21,660 bases of DNA from a virus. Below are positions 13,471 through 21,647 of this stretch, one piece after another. The translations under genes and the position numbers were made by a program. Positions within the stretch are counted from its first letter, which is position 1, and every line of letters begins with the position of its first letter. The notes under the pieces were generated by a model, which did no database searches, had not been told where the DNA came from, and saw only the letters and a list, made by a program, of their open reading frames with translations. The stretch is taken from positions 1-21,660 of the IMG/VR virus record IMGVR_UViG_3300049484_000055. One strand, 5' to 3'.

Positions 13471-16400
13471 TTACACTATCGTAGTTGTCGTAGTTGTTGG
13501 TGCTACTGGTGTAACATTAGCCTGTTGTCCCTTCAATAACGCCTGATATTCTGCTAGAGTCATAAAAGGTTGATAAGGAACTGTATTTAATTGTCCATTG
13601 TTCATAGCACTAACATTACCTTGCGTGTTAGTAACAGAGCCAGGATTTGCTAATGAATTATGATAATCAGCATAGTTCATCAATGGTTTGTATGCAATTG
13701 GATTAACTTGCTGACCAACAATTGGAGCACTAAAAGGTGTGGTTGAACTGAACTGATTGTATGTTGGATTTACAGGAGTCGCAACTTGATTTGGAGCGTA
13801 ACCCTGTGGAACCACTGGTTTACCCATTGCTAAATCTTGCAATTGCTGATAGTTCAATGTGCTAGTTGCAGCCTGCTGTAAACCAAAAGGTGTTCTTGGT
13901 GCATTTGGCGCTGTGTTATACAATGCTTGATTGAACGTTGGTCCCTGTTGCAATGCATGAGGTCCCCAGTAATACTTACTTTGAACATCATTAGTTGTAT
14001 GATAGAAATCAGGCACATTTGTTTCCCAGCCTGGATTTAATAAGCCTGAACTAAATGTAACATTGCCAGTTGTATTAGCAAGATTAGGGGATACATTAGT
14101 TGTTACGTTTGCGTTAGTGTTAGGTGTCCATACGTTTGTAATGACATTAGCGTTAGTCAATACATTACTGTTTGGTGTAACGTTAGGTATCACTACATTA
14201 GCATTAGGCACATACACATTAGGTATTACAACGTTACCTGGAGGTATAACTACATTACCTGGTGGTATTACAACGTTGCCTGGAGTAACAACTGTTGTGT
14301 TAGCATCTCTGTTTGCTGTAATTACCATATTACCGTCAGGTAAAACAGTTACATTGCCAGGAGTGTTGCTTCCAGTAGTGTTAATTAATACATTACCATT
14401 AGGCGTTCCAAATATGTTACCTATTGTAGTAGTATTTTGGAAAGTATTAGCAGTGCTATTGTTTGATGTAACGTTAGTATTTGTGCTAGAGGTGTTAATT
14501 ACATTATTAGCAGTTGAATTTGTAATTGCGGCATTTGTCAATACACTAGTGCTATTAGTGATATTACCAGTTGTAATGTTATTTGCAACCAAATTGTTAA
14601 TTATACTATTAGCATTGTTAATATTGCCGCTAGTAGAATTTTGAATGTTAGCATTGTTTAATATACTAATAGCATTGTTAATGTCACCAGTCAATGTATT
14701 GATTGTGGTCAAGCCATTAGCGTTGCTAGTAACATTGTTTAGATTGCCAGTAGTTGAGTTAGTGATGTTAGCATTATTTAATATGCTTAATGCGTTGTTA
14801 ACATCGCCTGCCAACGTGTTACTAGTTGTTAAGTTATTAGCATTGCTTGTAACGTTATTAATGTTGCTAGTAGTTGAATTCGTAACAGCCAAGTTGTTTG
14901 TTGTGCTAGTTGCGTTAGTTATTGAGCCTGTATTAGCATTAGCAACATTACCTGTATTGATAGTAGAAACACTATTTGCAATATCAGTTAATGATGCGTT
15001 ATTAGCAAGCAAATCATTAATTTTACTATCAATATTTGTTACACTACCAGTGTTTGTATTAGTTGCTGTGATGTTACCATTAGTTACAGTAGAACCAGGA
15101 GTTCCAGTTACTGTTCCAGTTGTTACGTTGTTAGCAATAACGTCACGTCCAGAACCTTCAGTTGGTGCTACTGGACCTGTATAGTTTGCGTTCGCTAATG
15201 TGCTGTCTTCAATTGTGGTAGTGCCTGGTCTGACTGGACCGGTTTGATTACCATTAATGTCAATTGTCTGACCGCCCAAATCTAAGCCGCTAATATGTGT
15301 GTCCACAGGGCCTTGGAATTGTGAACCATCCATGTTAACTGCTTGACCATTAATGTCAGCATAACCACTTGGACTGTTATAATCTCTAGTGATACCATTA
15401 TGAAACTGTCCTGGCTGTAAGTTAGCCATTGTGTCACGTTCAATTTGTTGTTGTTCTTGCACAACCTTAATGTCGTTAATAACTTTAGCGTTTTGCAACT
15501 GTTCGTTACTGAAGCCATATTGTTCTTGGAAATTTAATAATTCATCAGGATTATCCCATGGTGCGTGATTTTCAATAAACTGATTACGTGCGGCTGCGGC
15601 TTCTGGATCTTTTGCATCTGTTAATATTTGGTCTTGTTGACGAGCAATACTTGCAAGTTGTTTTTGTATCGCAGATGCCGTTACCATATCATTGTTGTTA
15701 TTTGCATCAAGTTGCTGTTGTGATAAGGACTGATATTGTTCTTGCAAACTATCATATGCATCTTTAGTTGCGCCTGTCAAATCTTCAGGTTTAGCAACGT
15801 TGCTTGTTCCAATACCACCGACTTCAACCCCATAAGGTCCTGTGCCATCGCTCTTACCAATTGATTGTATTACGTTTTGACCACTATCATTAACGACAAC
15901 ATTACCTGATGTATCAACGGCAACTTGGTAGCCAGGACCATATGTGTTTGTGATGTTTGCTACGATGTTTGCACCTTGATTGAAGGTGTCTAGTATTTGG
16001 TTGTATGCAGAAGTGTCACCACTGATTACAGCGTTGCCTGCATTGTTCAATAGACTGTCAAATACTTGTTGGTTACCAGTTGTCAATACATTACTTGCGG
16101 TAGATGTAAAGTTGGTCAATGCATCAGTGTTGCTTGTGGTAGCGATGGTATTTGCTGTATTGACATAATTGGTCAATGTATCTGTGTTACCAGTTGATGC
16201 AATTGTATTTGCTGTAGAAATGAAGTTTGTAGTTGCTTCAGTGTTACCTGCACTTGACACAGTGTTTGCTGAGTTAACAAAACTGTCAATAACTTGACTG
16301 TTACCTGTATTAGTTACCTTATCTAATGTGTTGATAAAGTCGCCCAATACGTCAGTGTTACCACTAGTAGAAATGGTATGTGTTGTGTTTAGTAATGTAG

Positions 16401-18264
16401 AACCTGTATCATTGCTTGCGCCTGTCAATAGATTAACAACGTTAGTTTTATTTTCTACGCCAGCGTTATATGCGGCGGTGTTAACCAATGCAGTAACAGC
16501 AGATTCCATATTGCCGCCACTAGTTACAAACGCTCCTGCGCCTGCACCTAACGTGTTCATACCTGTTGCATTTGTGACAGCACTATTAATTACACTTCCT
16601 GCAACACTGGTCAATGCCGCACTAGCGTTACCACCACTTGCGACAAACGTTGTGCCAGCGGCTGTGATAGCGTTTGCTGCCATGTTCAATATTGTTGGAT
16701 CAGTAATAATACCATTCAATGCATTGTTTACGCCGGTGTTAACGCCTAAACCTGCGGCTGCTATTGTAGTCAATGCTGTTTGAATGTTACCGCCCATTGC
16801 TAAGTTCAATCCTGCACTAGCAATTGCTGTTCCTGTTGCCGCACTAACGCCCAATTCTGTGGCAAGTATTTCGCCAACACCAGGCAACAAGAAACTACCT
16901 GCAACACTTAGGAACATTCCTAAACCACCACTCAAGTCGCTTGAACTTGCGCCTTGCGTTGTAATCTTACCTGTTGCTGGATCAATGTAATAATCAGTAT
17001 GTCCTGGACCTGTATATGTTGATCCAATGTATGGATTAACAACTTGTCCACTACTATTCACATATTGTGTATTTGCTACTTTAGTTGAGTAACGGTCAAC
17101 AAGACCATAATCGCTGTCACTAACTTGTGACACTTGTAAGTTTGCTAATTCTTGCTGAGTTAATGGAGTGTAGTCTACGTTGTCATAACCATTAGGTGTT
17201 GCTTTCAAATATGTTGGATTACCATAATCATCGTATACTTTTAAAACGTTAGCACTATCGTATGTTGTTGTTTGATGAATATCACCTAGATTACTAATAC
17301 CTTGATTCATCAATTGACGAGCAATGTCAAACGCAACTTGGTCTGCTGATGATAGTTTAGCATTACCATAAGCGCCAGTCAATGTATTGTAATCAAAACC
17401 AATGTTCTCTTGATTTGTTCCAAACGCACCACCACTCATTTTGGTAGTGTCAAAGTTCTTTTCAACTTGCAATGCTAAATTAGCCAATTGTTGTGCATCA
17501 TAACTCTTACCTGTATAGTCAACAACTGTCTTTGGCGCAGTAGTTGTAGTTGTTGCCGGAGCAACTGGGGCTGGAGCTGGGGCAGGGGCTGGAGTGTTTG
17601 TTACGTAATTGCTTGGAGGTTGTGTTACCACTGGTGCTGGAGGAGGTGTAACAACAGGAGGCGCAACTGGCGCAGGAGTTGTTACAATTTGTCCAGTAGT
17701 TGTGTCAATGGGTAAATCAATTGTTGGGCGATAATCATCATATGAGCCAGTCATATATGCTTTGCTCATTTGTTCTTGCGTTATTGGAACACTTACATAT
17801 TCGTCGCCACGTGGAACCAACGCATATGATTGACCTTCATCATTAGTAATTACGTTAACTTGTGCTGTTGGAGTAGGATTGTAGTTTGAAACGTAATTGC
17901 TTGGAGGTGCACTAACGACTGGTGCTGGAGGAGCGACTGGAGCAGGTGGGGCTGGAGGCTCAGGCGGAACATATGTTGGAACTGGAGTTCCTGCACTAGC
18001 TGGTGGCAAACTATTATTAATCTGAGCAACTGATATACCTGTAGCAACACTAAGGTCTGAAGCACTAACACCATACTGTTGCATAGCGTCTGCAATTTGT
18101 TGCGGACTTGGGTTATTTGCTATAAAATTTTGAATGTTTTGATAATACTCTTGAGCACTAGAGCCATTGTTTAATGCCCAAGATAGTCCTAAACTCTGTG
18201 GTTCTTCATAAAAAGATGGTCCTGTATCTTCATATACAGTGTAATAGTTTGATTGATTAATCAT
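13471..18264 (-). CDS. Giant Asn/Thr-rich tandem-repeat virion protein
   Basis: This is a 1597-residue protein I cannot assign to a family. In order: a helical N-terminus with IADAMQQYGVSASDLSVATG near 57-77; Pro/Ala-rich linkers (95-235) holding a duplicated PPSNYV (120, 216); a small folded part; a Gly/Ala-rich hydrophobic region at about 440-610 with three GGN-x-x-x-A-[LV]-T copies; tandem 19-residue units at 636-768; a helical Gln-rich section near 825-900; eleven 20-residue units at 1072-1291; a PPGNVVI triplet at 1328-1348; and a Thr-rich end. Cysteine is absent. The size, position and hydrophobic region suggest an internal/ejection protein; the Asn/Thr repeats would equally suit a fibre or adhesin. 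TAAGG lies upstream of the ATG, and a GTAAATA site overlaps the stop of the 301-aa gene. Confidence 0.6.
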   Translation of the reverse strand: MINQSNYYTVYEDTGPSFYEEPQSLGLSWALNNGSSAQEYYQNIQNFIANNPSPQQIADAMQQYGVSASDLSVATGISVAQINNSLPPASAGTPVPTYVPPEPPAPPAPVAPPAPVVSAPPSNYVSNYNPTPTAQVNVITNDEGQSYALVPRGDEYVSVPITQEQMSKAYMTGSYDDYRPTIDLPIDTTTGQIVTTPAPVAPPVVTPPPAPVVTQPPSNYVTNTPAPAPAPAPVAPATTTTTAPKTVVDYTGKSYDAQQLANLALQVEKNFDTTKMSGGAFGTNQENIGFDYNTLTGAYGNAKLSSADQVAFDIARQLMNQGISNLGDIHQTTTYDSANVLKVYDDYGNPTYLKATPNGYDNVDYTPLTQQELANLQVSQVSDSDYGLVDRYSTKVANTQYVNSSGQVVNPYIGSTYTGPGHTDYYIDPATGKITTQGASSSDLSGGLGMFLSVAGSFLLPGVGEILATELGVSAATGTAIASAGLNLAMGGNIQTALTTIAAAGLGVNTGVNNALNGIITDPTILNMAANAITAAGTTFVASGGNASAALTSVAGSVINSAVTNATGMNTLGAGAGAFVTSGGNMESAVTALVNTAAYNAGVENKTNVVNLLTGASNDTGSTLLNTTHTISTSGNTDVLGDFINTLDKVTNTGNSQVIDSFVNSANTVSSAGNTEATTNFISTANTIASTGNTDTLTNYVNTANTIATTSNTDALTNFTSTASNVLTTGNQQVFDSLLNNAGNAVISGDTSAYNQILDTFNQGANIVANITNTYGPGYQVAVDTSGNVVVNDSGQNVIQSIGKSDGTGPYGVEVGGIGTSNVAKPEDLTGATKDAYDSLQEQYQSLSQQQLDANNNNDMVTASAIQKQLASIARQQDQILTDAKDPEAAAARNQFIENHAPWDNPDELLNFQEQYGFSNEQLQNAKVINDIKVVQEQQQIERDTMANLQPGQFHNGITRDYNSPSGYADINGQAVNMDGSQFQGPVDTHISGLDLGGQTIDINGNQTGPVRPGTTTIEDSTLANANYTGPVAPTEGSGRDVIANNVTTGTVTGTPGSTVTNGNITATNTNTGSVTNIDSKINDLLANNASLTDIANSVSTINTGNVANANTGSITNATSTTNNLAVTNSTTSNINNVTSNANNLTTSNTLAGDVNNALSILNNANITNSTTGNLNNVTSNANGLTTINTLTGDINNAISILNNANIQNSTSGNINNANSIINNLVANNITTGNITNSTSVLTNAAITNSTANNVINTSSTNTNVTSNNSTANTFQNTTTIGNIFGTPNGNVLINTTGSNTPGNVTVLPDGNMVITANRDANTTVVTPGNVVIPPGNVVIPPGNVVIPNVYVPNANVVIPNVTPNSNVLTNANVITNVWTPNTNANVTTNVSPNLANTTGNVTFSSGLLNPGWETNVPDFYHTTNDVQSKYYWGPHALQQGPTFNQALYNTAPNAPRTPFGLQQAATSTLNYQQLQDLAMGKPVVPQGYAPNQVATPVNPTYNQFSSTTPFSAPIVGQQVNPIAYKPLMNYADYHNSLANPGSVTNTQGNVSAMNNGQLNTVPYQPFMTLAEYQALLKGQQANVTPVAPTTTTTTIV
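14221..14283 (-). repeat. Three 21-base units encoding PPGNVVI
   Basis: Three consecutive in-frame copies encode PGNVVIP at residues 1328-1348 of the 1597-aa protein. Related P-x-G-N-V-x-[IV] and P-N-V/P-N-A-N-V segments continue on both sides, so the triplet is the most recent part of a longer, decayed series. Confidence 0.85.
14392..15051 (-). repeat. Eleven 60-base units encoding 20-residue repeats
   Basis: Residues 1072-1291 of the 1597-aa protein divide into eleven units of exactly 20 residues without gaps. Most units begin T/S/A-G-N/D-I/V-N/T-N, with small or hydrophobic residues at fixed positions and an Asn-rich second half. The three central pairs (14524-14883) also show a 120-base higher-order period, two of them nearly identical. 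The strict register suggests a repetitive beta-solenoid-like or fibrous fold. Confidence 0.85.
15961..16416 (-). repeat. Seven to eight 57-base units encoding 19-residue repeats
   Basis: Residues 636-768 of the 1597-aa protein form seven units of exactly 19 residues, with a looser eighth before them (16360-16416). The consensus is N-T-D-x-L-T-N-F-[IV]-N-T-A-N-T-[IV]-x-[ST]-T-G. The end units have diverged most, the usual sign of an array grown by internal duplication. Confidence 0.85.
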
Positions 18265-18283
18265 TTATTTTAGCCTTATTCTA

Positions 18284-18290
18284 TATTTAC
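18284..18290 (-). promoter_or_regulatory. GTAAATA promoter-like element before the giant repeat protein
   Basis: The minus strand reads CAGTAAATATAG, including the stop codon of the 301-aa gene, with TAAGG between it and the ATG at 18264. It carries G at the first position, like the site at 5358, so it is a weaker match. Confidence 0.3.
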
Positions 18291-19192
18291 TGTTTCACAA
18301 CTTGAGCACTTAGACTACGAAAGCCAAACTCATCGCTTGTAACTTGACCTGATCCACTTGTAAAGTTAAACGTAACTTCAAGGATATACCAAAAGTATCC
18401 TGTCCAACTGAACTCAGGATCAGTGCTTGCTGAAACGTTAGGATCAGGCTGGTCAATAACAGTTGCAAACACAGTGTCAATCAAATCAGTTGAGCCTGTG
18501 CCTGTCAGTCCAGGAAATGTATAAACACGTTGTGCCACAGTTGCACGAAGATTAAATTTAACGTCAGGATTTGTTGGAAGCAAATCATTGAAACCATAAT
18601 ACTTGTTAATCTGAACTGTAACTTGTAAGTCTGCTGAACCACTAGGCACAAGATAACTTATAACTTGATCCAATTGTCCACTGATAAAGATTCTGTCAGT
18701 GCCACCAGTAACTGTTACACGTGCGTTTGCATCAGTTGACAATGGGTTAGAACCTGTGGTCAAACCTATCGTTCCGCCTGTTGATGGACTGTGCAAACTG
18801 TTGTAACTTGACAAGCGAACAATCACATAAGTTGTTGTGCATTCTACAACACCAATGGTTACATAGTCACCATCATACCAACTGTCTGTTACGCCTGCAA
18901 CAGTAATACCATTACCATTCGCAAACGGTGGTGTAGGTTCGGCAGAGGCAAACGTAAACTTTAATGTTCGTTCATCAAGTTGTTCGCTAGTGCTTAATGT
19001 TATTGGAGCCACATATAGATTTGCTAATGAACTTACAGTGTAGGGAACACGAAAGTTACCTGTCAACCATGCTGGTGTAAAACTACTAAACCCTGCAAAG
19101 TTCTGACCAAGACCACTGGGACCACTAAGCAAATAATTAACTGCTTCTGCGGTGCCTTCATCGTCACCAATTTCTACTGGATACTTAGCCAT
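18287..19192 (-). CDS. Structural protein following the tail-nozzle-like protein
   Basis: This 301-residue protein is of unknown exact role. Its N-terminus VEIGDDEGTAEAVNYLLSGPSGLGQNF is distinctive: an acidic start, a helix, then a Gly-rich turn, followed by FRVPYTVSS. The rest is Thr/Ser/Gly/Val-rich and beta-type, with several short domains (for example ITVAGVTDSWYDGDYVTIGVVE around 95-117, which resembles a segment of the 671-aa protein near ITFVDAYATAPYVAGQQIIISG). No signal peptide or catalytic motif is seen. The ATG overlaps the stop of the 671-aa gene as TAATG, so both are made together and probably join the same tail structure. Confidence 0.7.
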   Translation of the reverse strand: MAKYPVEIGDDEGTAEAVNYLLSGPSGLGQNFAGFSSFTPAWLTGNFRVPYTVSSLANLYVAPITLSTSEQLDERTLKFTFASAEPTPPFANGNGITVAGVTDSWYDGDYVTIGVVECTTTYVIVRLSSYNSLHSPSTGGTIGLTTGSNPLSTDANARVTVTGGTDRIFISGQLDQVISYLVPSGSADLQVTVQINKYYGFNDLLPTNPDVKFNLRATVAQRVYTFPGLTGTGSTDLIDTVFATVIDQPDPNVSASTDPEFSWTGYFWYILEVTFNFTSGSGQVTSDEFGFRSLSAQVVKQ

Positions 19193-21207
19193 TATCTATC
19201 GTCCTCAACCTGTGTGATTTGCCATGTTGCCGCACTGCACATCCACAATGCATTGTTACTTGTGTCACCAATCTCAATCGTGTTAACTCTGAATGCGTTC
19301 TGGTCAATCTGACACCATGGGTTAGTTGTGTCAATAGTCATAGTCACAGGCGTTTTGCTTAATGGTGTTGATGCGACACTCTCTGCACCCATAATTGTAA
19401 CAGTGACGTTACCTTTGTGTGTTGATGTTGCTGGATTGACAGGTAGTTCATTGTCGCCAACGTTAACTACTTCAGGTAGTATACGATGAACCATTAGTTT
19501 GCCGCTGTAATCTTTGAGCAACTTGATGTTGTCTCGTCTAAAGAAACTTTCAATGTCACCGTTGGGATTACTTGTAGTTTGAACGAAACTATAACCCTGG
19601 TCTTTCATTACCAGTTTACCATCTTCAACACCACGAACGTAAACAATTGTTCTGGAACCTAGATTAGGTTCCCATGTTGTAGTATCTTCATTGTAGATGT
19701 ATATAGGACTTTCAGTTCCTTGTGTTGCGTTTGTAACGTCACGTGGAGCCTGCCACATGTCTAAGTCATAACGATATGCAAGCATCTTGTTTGGAACTCC
19801 ATTGACGATCGGATTTAATGGACTAGCAAACTCAGGCTTAGTTGTGTAATAGACCTCAATCTGATTGCGTTGAGTGTTACACAACATGAATACTCTATCG
19901 TGATACTGTGGATCAAGTTGGTCAAAGAACCAATTCTTTGTTCGTTGATTGCCTAGACCTGTAAAGTCTTTGCCATCAAAGACCCAGAAGTCACGTGCAT
20001 CAACGCCATAGATTGTTCTGTCAGTGTTAGCAAAGCAATTACTTGTTAACATGCCACGACCTTGGTTAAACAAACGAACGCCAAGAATAGGTGCTGATGT
20101 TGTTGAATAGTTCAATGGACTGAACACAACAGTATCCCAATAACTGCACAAGAAGAATTGACCATTCATAGGGAAGGCATCAATTGCTGGACCACGCAAT
20201 GGAACTTCTAACTGGTTGGCTACGTTGACGATTGTTGGAACCCAAGTCAATGGTGCTTGATTCAATCCAAATGCTTGACTCCACTGAACAGTTACAGGAT
20301 ACTCAACTGTTTTAGTTTCTGGTTGTCCTGGCACAATGAAAACTTCTGCTGTCAAGTCTCCAGCAACAAGTATTGAACCAACGTTAGGTGTGTTATACAA
20401 GCGTAAGAAGTTTGCTTTCACACTCTTCCAGTTAGGGTTATAGTTCCATGTATACGCTGGACTAACACTTCCCAATGGTCCGCTTGGATAACTAGCACCA
20501 GGAACTGCAAGATAGTCAATTGTTGTAGTAGTGCTTGAAACTACTGTGAACTGACCATTAAAGTAATTGTTAACTCCACTGATAATAATCTGTTGACCGG
20601 CAACATAAGGTGCTGTCGCATATGCATCAACAAACGTAATACGCATTGTTACAGGATCAACATATGTAATGTCTTGAATCTCTGCAGGAATGATTAAGTT
20701 ACTATATTGAACCATGATTGGTAATGGATCCAAATCAGTTGCTTCAGGTAAGAACATAGGCGCTGTCCATGTGTCGTTAAAGAATGGAATCGTGCCGTTC
20801 CACGCTTCAGTAATGTTTGTGTTTTGACGGTAACCTAAGATTCCAGGACCGCCTGCACCACCTGGCGTAACGTCATACCAATCTGTTACACCATCACTTG
20901 CATACCAACGTCCAATATTATAATCAGGATCAGTAGGGTGTGCAGGGTCTACAGTATATGTTGCAACGATAAACCAAAACTGTCCACCGTTTCTAAATCC
21001 GCCACTGATGTATGTGGGAGTGCCAGGAACTGTTGAGAGGAACTCTGTGTCACCTGCGACACTACGCAAGCCACGAACGTCACTTTCAACGTTTAGTCCA
21101 TCGTTGTATTCATTTGGGCCTAATTGCGTTGAGGGAACGTCAGGCGTGAAACTCATTTTGGTGAAGGGTATGCGAACCTCTTCGTAACTTGATTTGATTT
21201 GTGCCAT
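19192..21207 (-). CDS. Tail nozzle / DNA-stabilisation-like structural protein
   Basis: This 671-residue protein probably forms the nozzle or portal-proximal part of the tail. It opens with FTKMSFTPDVPSTQLGPNEYNDGLNV, a segment typical of proteins of this kind (a description of which residues are read from the genome-facing strands, followed by beta blades). The core near 382-432, GRGMLTSNCFANTDRTIYGV then DARDFWVFDGKDFTGLGNQ, is a beta-propeller-like block seen in P22 gp10-like and T7 gp12-like proteins; the precise family is inferred, not searched. The protein is beta-rich throughout. A CTAAATAC site lies 29 bases upstream of the ATG at 21207. There is no normal ribosome binding site before it (ACCCCACTATAATG), which is odd for an abundant virion protein. 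Confidence 0.68.
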   Translation of the reverse strand: MAQIKSSYEEVRIPFTKMSFTPDVPSTQLGPNEYNDGLNVESDVRGLRSVAGDTEFLSTVPGTPTYISGGFRNGGQFWFIVATYTVDPAHPTDPDYNIGRWYASDGVTDWYDVTPGGAGGPGILGYRQNTNITEAWNGTIPFFNDTWTAPMFLPEATDLDPLPIMVQYSNLIIPAEIQDITYVDPVTMRITFVDAYATAPYVAGQQIIISGVNNYFNGQFTVVSSTTTTIDYLAVPGASYPSGPLGSVSPAYTWNYNPNWKSVKANFLRLYNTPNVGSILVAGDLTAEVFIVPGQPETKTVEYPVTVQWSQAFGLNQAPLTWVPTIVNVANQLEVPLRGPAIDAFPMNGQFFLCSYWDTVVFSPLNYSTTSAPILGVRLFNQGRGMLTSNCFANTDRTIYGVDARDFWVFDGKDFTGLGNQRTKNWFFDQLDPQYHDRVFMLCNTQRNQIEVYYTTKPEFASPLNPIVNGVPNKMLAYRYDLDMWQAPRDVTNATQGTESPIYIYNEDTTTWEPNLGSRTIVYVRGVEDGKLVMKDQGYSFVQTTSNPNGDIESFFRRDNIKLLKDYSGKLMVHRILPEVVNVGDNELPVNPATSTHKGNVTVTIMGAESVASTPLSKTPVTMTIDTTNPWCQIDQNAFRVNTIEIGDTSNNALWMCSAATWQITQVEDDR

Positions 21208-21236
21208 TATAGTGGGGTCTTTACTAAATTATCATG

Positions 21237-21243
21237 TATTTAG
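21237..21243 (-). promoter_or_regulatory. CTAAATA(C) late-promoter-like element upstream of the nozzle-like gene
   Basis: The minus strand reads TACTAAATACATG about 29 bases before the 671-aa gene. The core is identical to those at 2365 and 13442. A TTTTATAAAA palindrome lies just upstream of it. Confidence 0.5.
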
Positions 21244-21289
21244 TATTTTATAAAACCCCTGTTTCCCAAGAAAAATATTGAAAGAAAAT

Positions 21290-21553
21290 CTATAATTGGA
21301 TTTTCTTCCAAGGTTTGCCTTCAGTTGTAATAACTTTCACTTCATCCAAATAACTTTCTGGATCTTTTTTCAGTTTGGCACTTAGACATTGATGCTTTGT
21401 TGCAACGTATGGTGTTTTTAATGTTTGCTCACAGATGTTGCATCTGTAGCCCATAAACTTCCATTGCTTTACTCTAATGTCAAAACCACTTATTACATGA
21501 TACTCTGGCTTTGCTTCTAACTTATGTTGTTCGTAAATTCTTTGAACATTCAT
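21290..21553 (-). CDS. Small zinc-finger-like protein
   Basis: This 87-residue basic protein is of unknown function. A single finger-like segment runs from C38-x2-C41 (GYRCNICEQ) to H54-x-C56 (KHQC), giving a CCHC set of ligands 12 residues apart, consistent with a small zinc finger that could bind nucleic acid or a protein. The flanks are Lys/Glu-rich. It has its own promoter-like TTAAATAC and an AGGTG ribosome binding site about 6 bases before the ATG, and it follows a strong terminator, so it starts a new transcription unit ahead of the tail genes. A regulatory role in late expression is conceivable but not shown. Confidence 0.65.
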   Translation of the reverse strand: MNVQRIYEQHKLEAKPEYHVISGFDIRVKQWKFMGYRCNICEQTLKTPYVATKHQCLSAKLKKDPESYLDEVKVITTEGKPWKKIQL

Positions 21554-21575
21554 TTTACACCTGTTTTGTTAGATG

Positions 21576-21582
21576 TATTTAA
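21576..21582 (-). promoter_or_regulatory. TTAAATA(C) late-promoter-like element before the zinc-finger-like gene
   Basis: The minus strand reads ATTAAATACATC directly after the T tract of the terminator at 21584-21617 and 22 bases before the ATG at 21553. The AGGTG ribosome binding site lies in the leader. Confidence 0.5.
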
Positions 21583-21583
21583 T

Positions 21584-21617
21584 AAAAAAGGGAAGTCAGC
21601 AGAATTACCAACTTCCC
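21584..21617 (-). terminator. Factor-independent terminator
   Basis: On the minus strand, GGGAAGT and ACTTCCC pair as a 7-bp stem that can extend by wobble pairs, with a 14-base loop, and a run of six T follows. It ends transcription coming from the right of the window, immediately before the promoter-like element of the 87-aa gene. Confidence 0.75.
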
Positions 21618-21637
21618 ACGTAACGGAACATACGCAT
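21605..21637 (-). CDS. 10-codon ORF between promoter-like site and terminator
   Basis: The minus strand encodes MRMFRYVGSW then TAA. The ATG lies 3 bases after an ATAAATAC element and the last codons form the left arm of the terminator stem. It could be a minute leader peptide, the remnant of a longer gene, or chance. Nothing in the sequence proves translation. Confidence 0.25.
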   Translation of the reverse strand: MRMFRYVGSW

Positions 21638-21640
21638 GAG

Positions 21641-21647
21641 TATTTAT
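21641..21647 (-). promoter_or_regulatory. ATAAATA(C) late-promoter-like element at the right edge
   Basis: The minus strand reads GAATAAATACTCATG. It matches the T4-type late core at seven positions and is the rightmost such site. Any transcript from it would meet the terminator within about 50 bases. Confidence 0.4.

Noticed and set aside
14063-15184. Two long plus-strand ORFs (193 and 179 aa) rich in Leu, Val and Thr that look like membrane proteins
   Set aside because: They are the exact antisense of the Asn/Thr-rich repeats of the 1597-aa gene; AAT/AAC/ACT codons read backwards give Leu/Val-type codons. They have no ribosome binding sites and repeat with the same 60-base period.
14392-16416. 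Regular direct repeats with periods of 57-60 bases that at first sight suggest a CRISPR array
   Set aside because: The repeats are contiguous, diverged, in frame and without unique spacers; they encode protein repeats.
16328-16990. Two plus-strand ORFs (151 and 68 aa), Ala/Val/Pro-rich
   Set aside because: They are antisense to the Gly/Ala-rich region of the 1597-aa gene, with no promoter-like element or ribosome binding site; they are best explained as composition artefacts.
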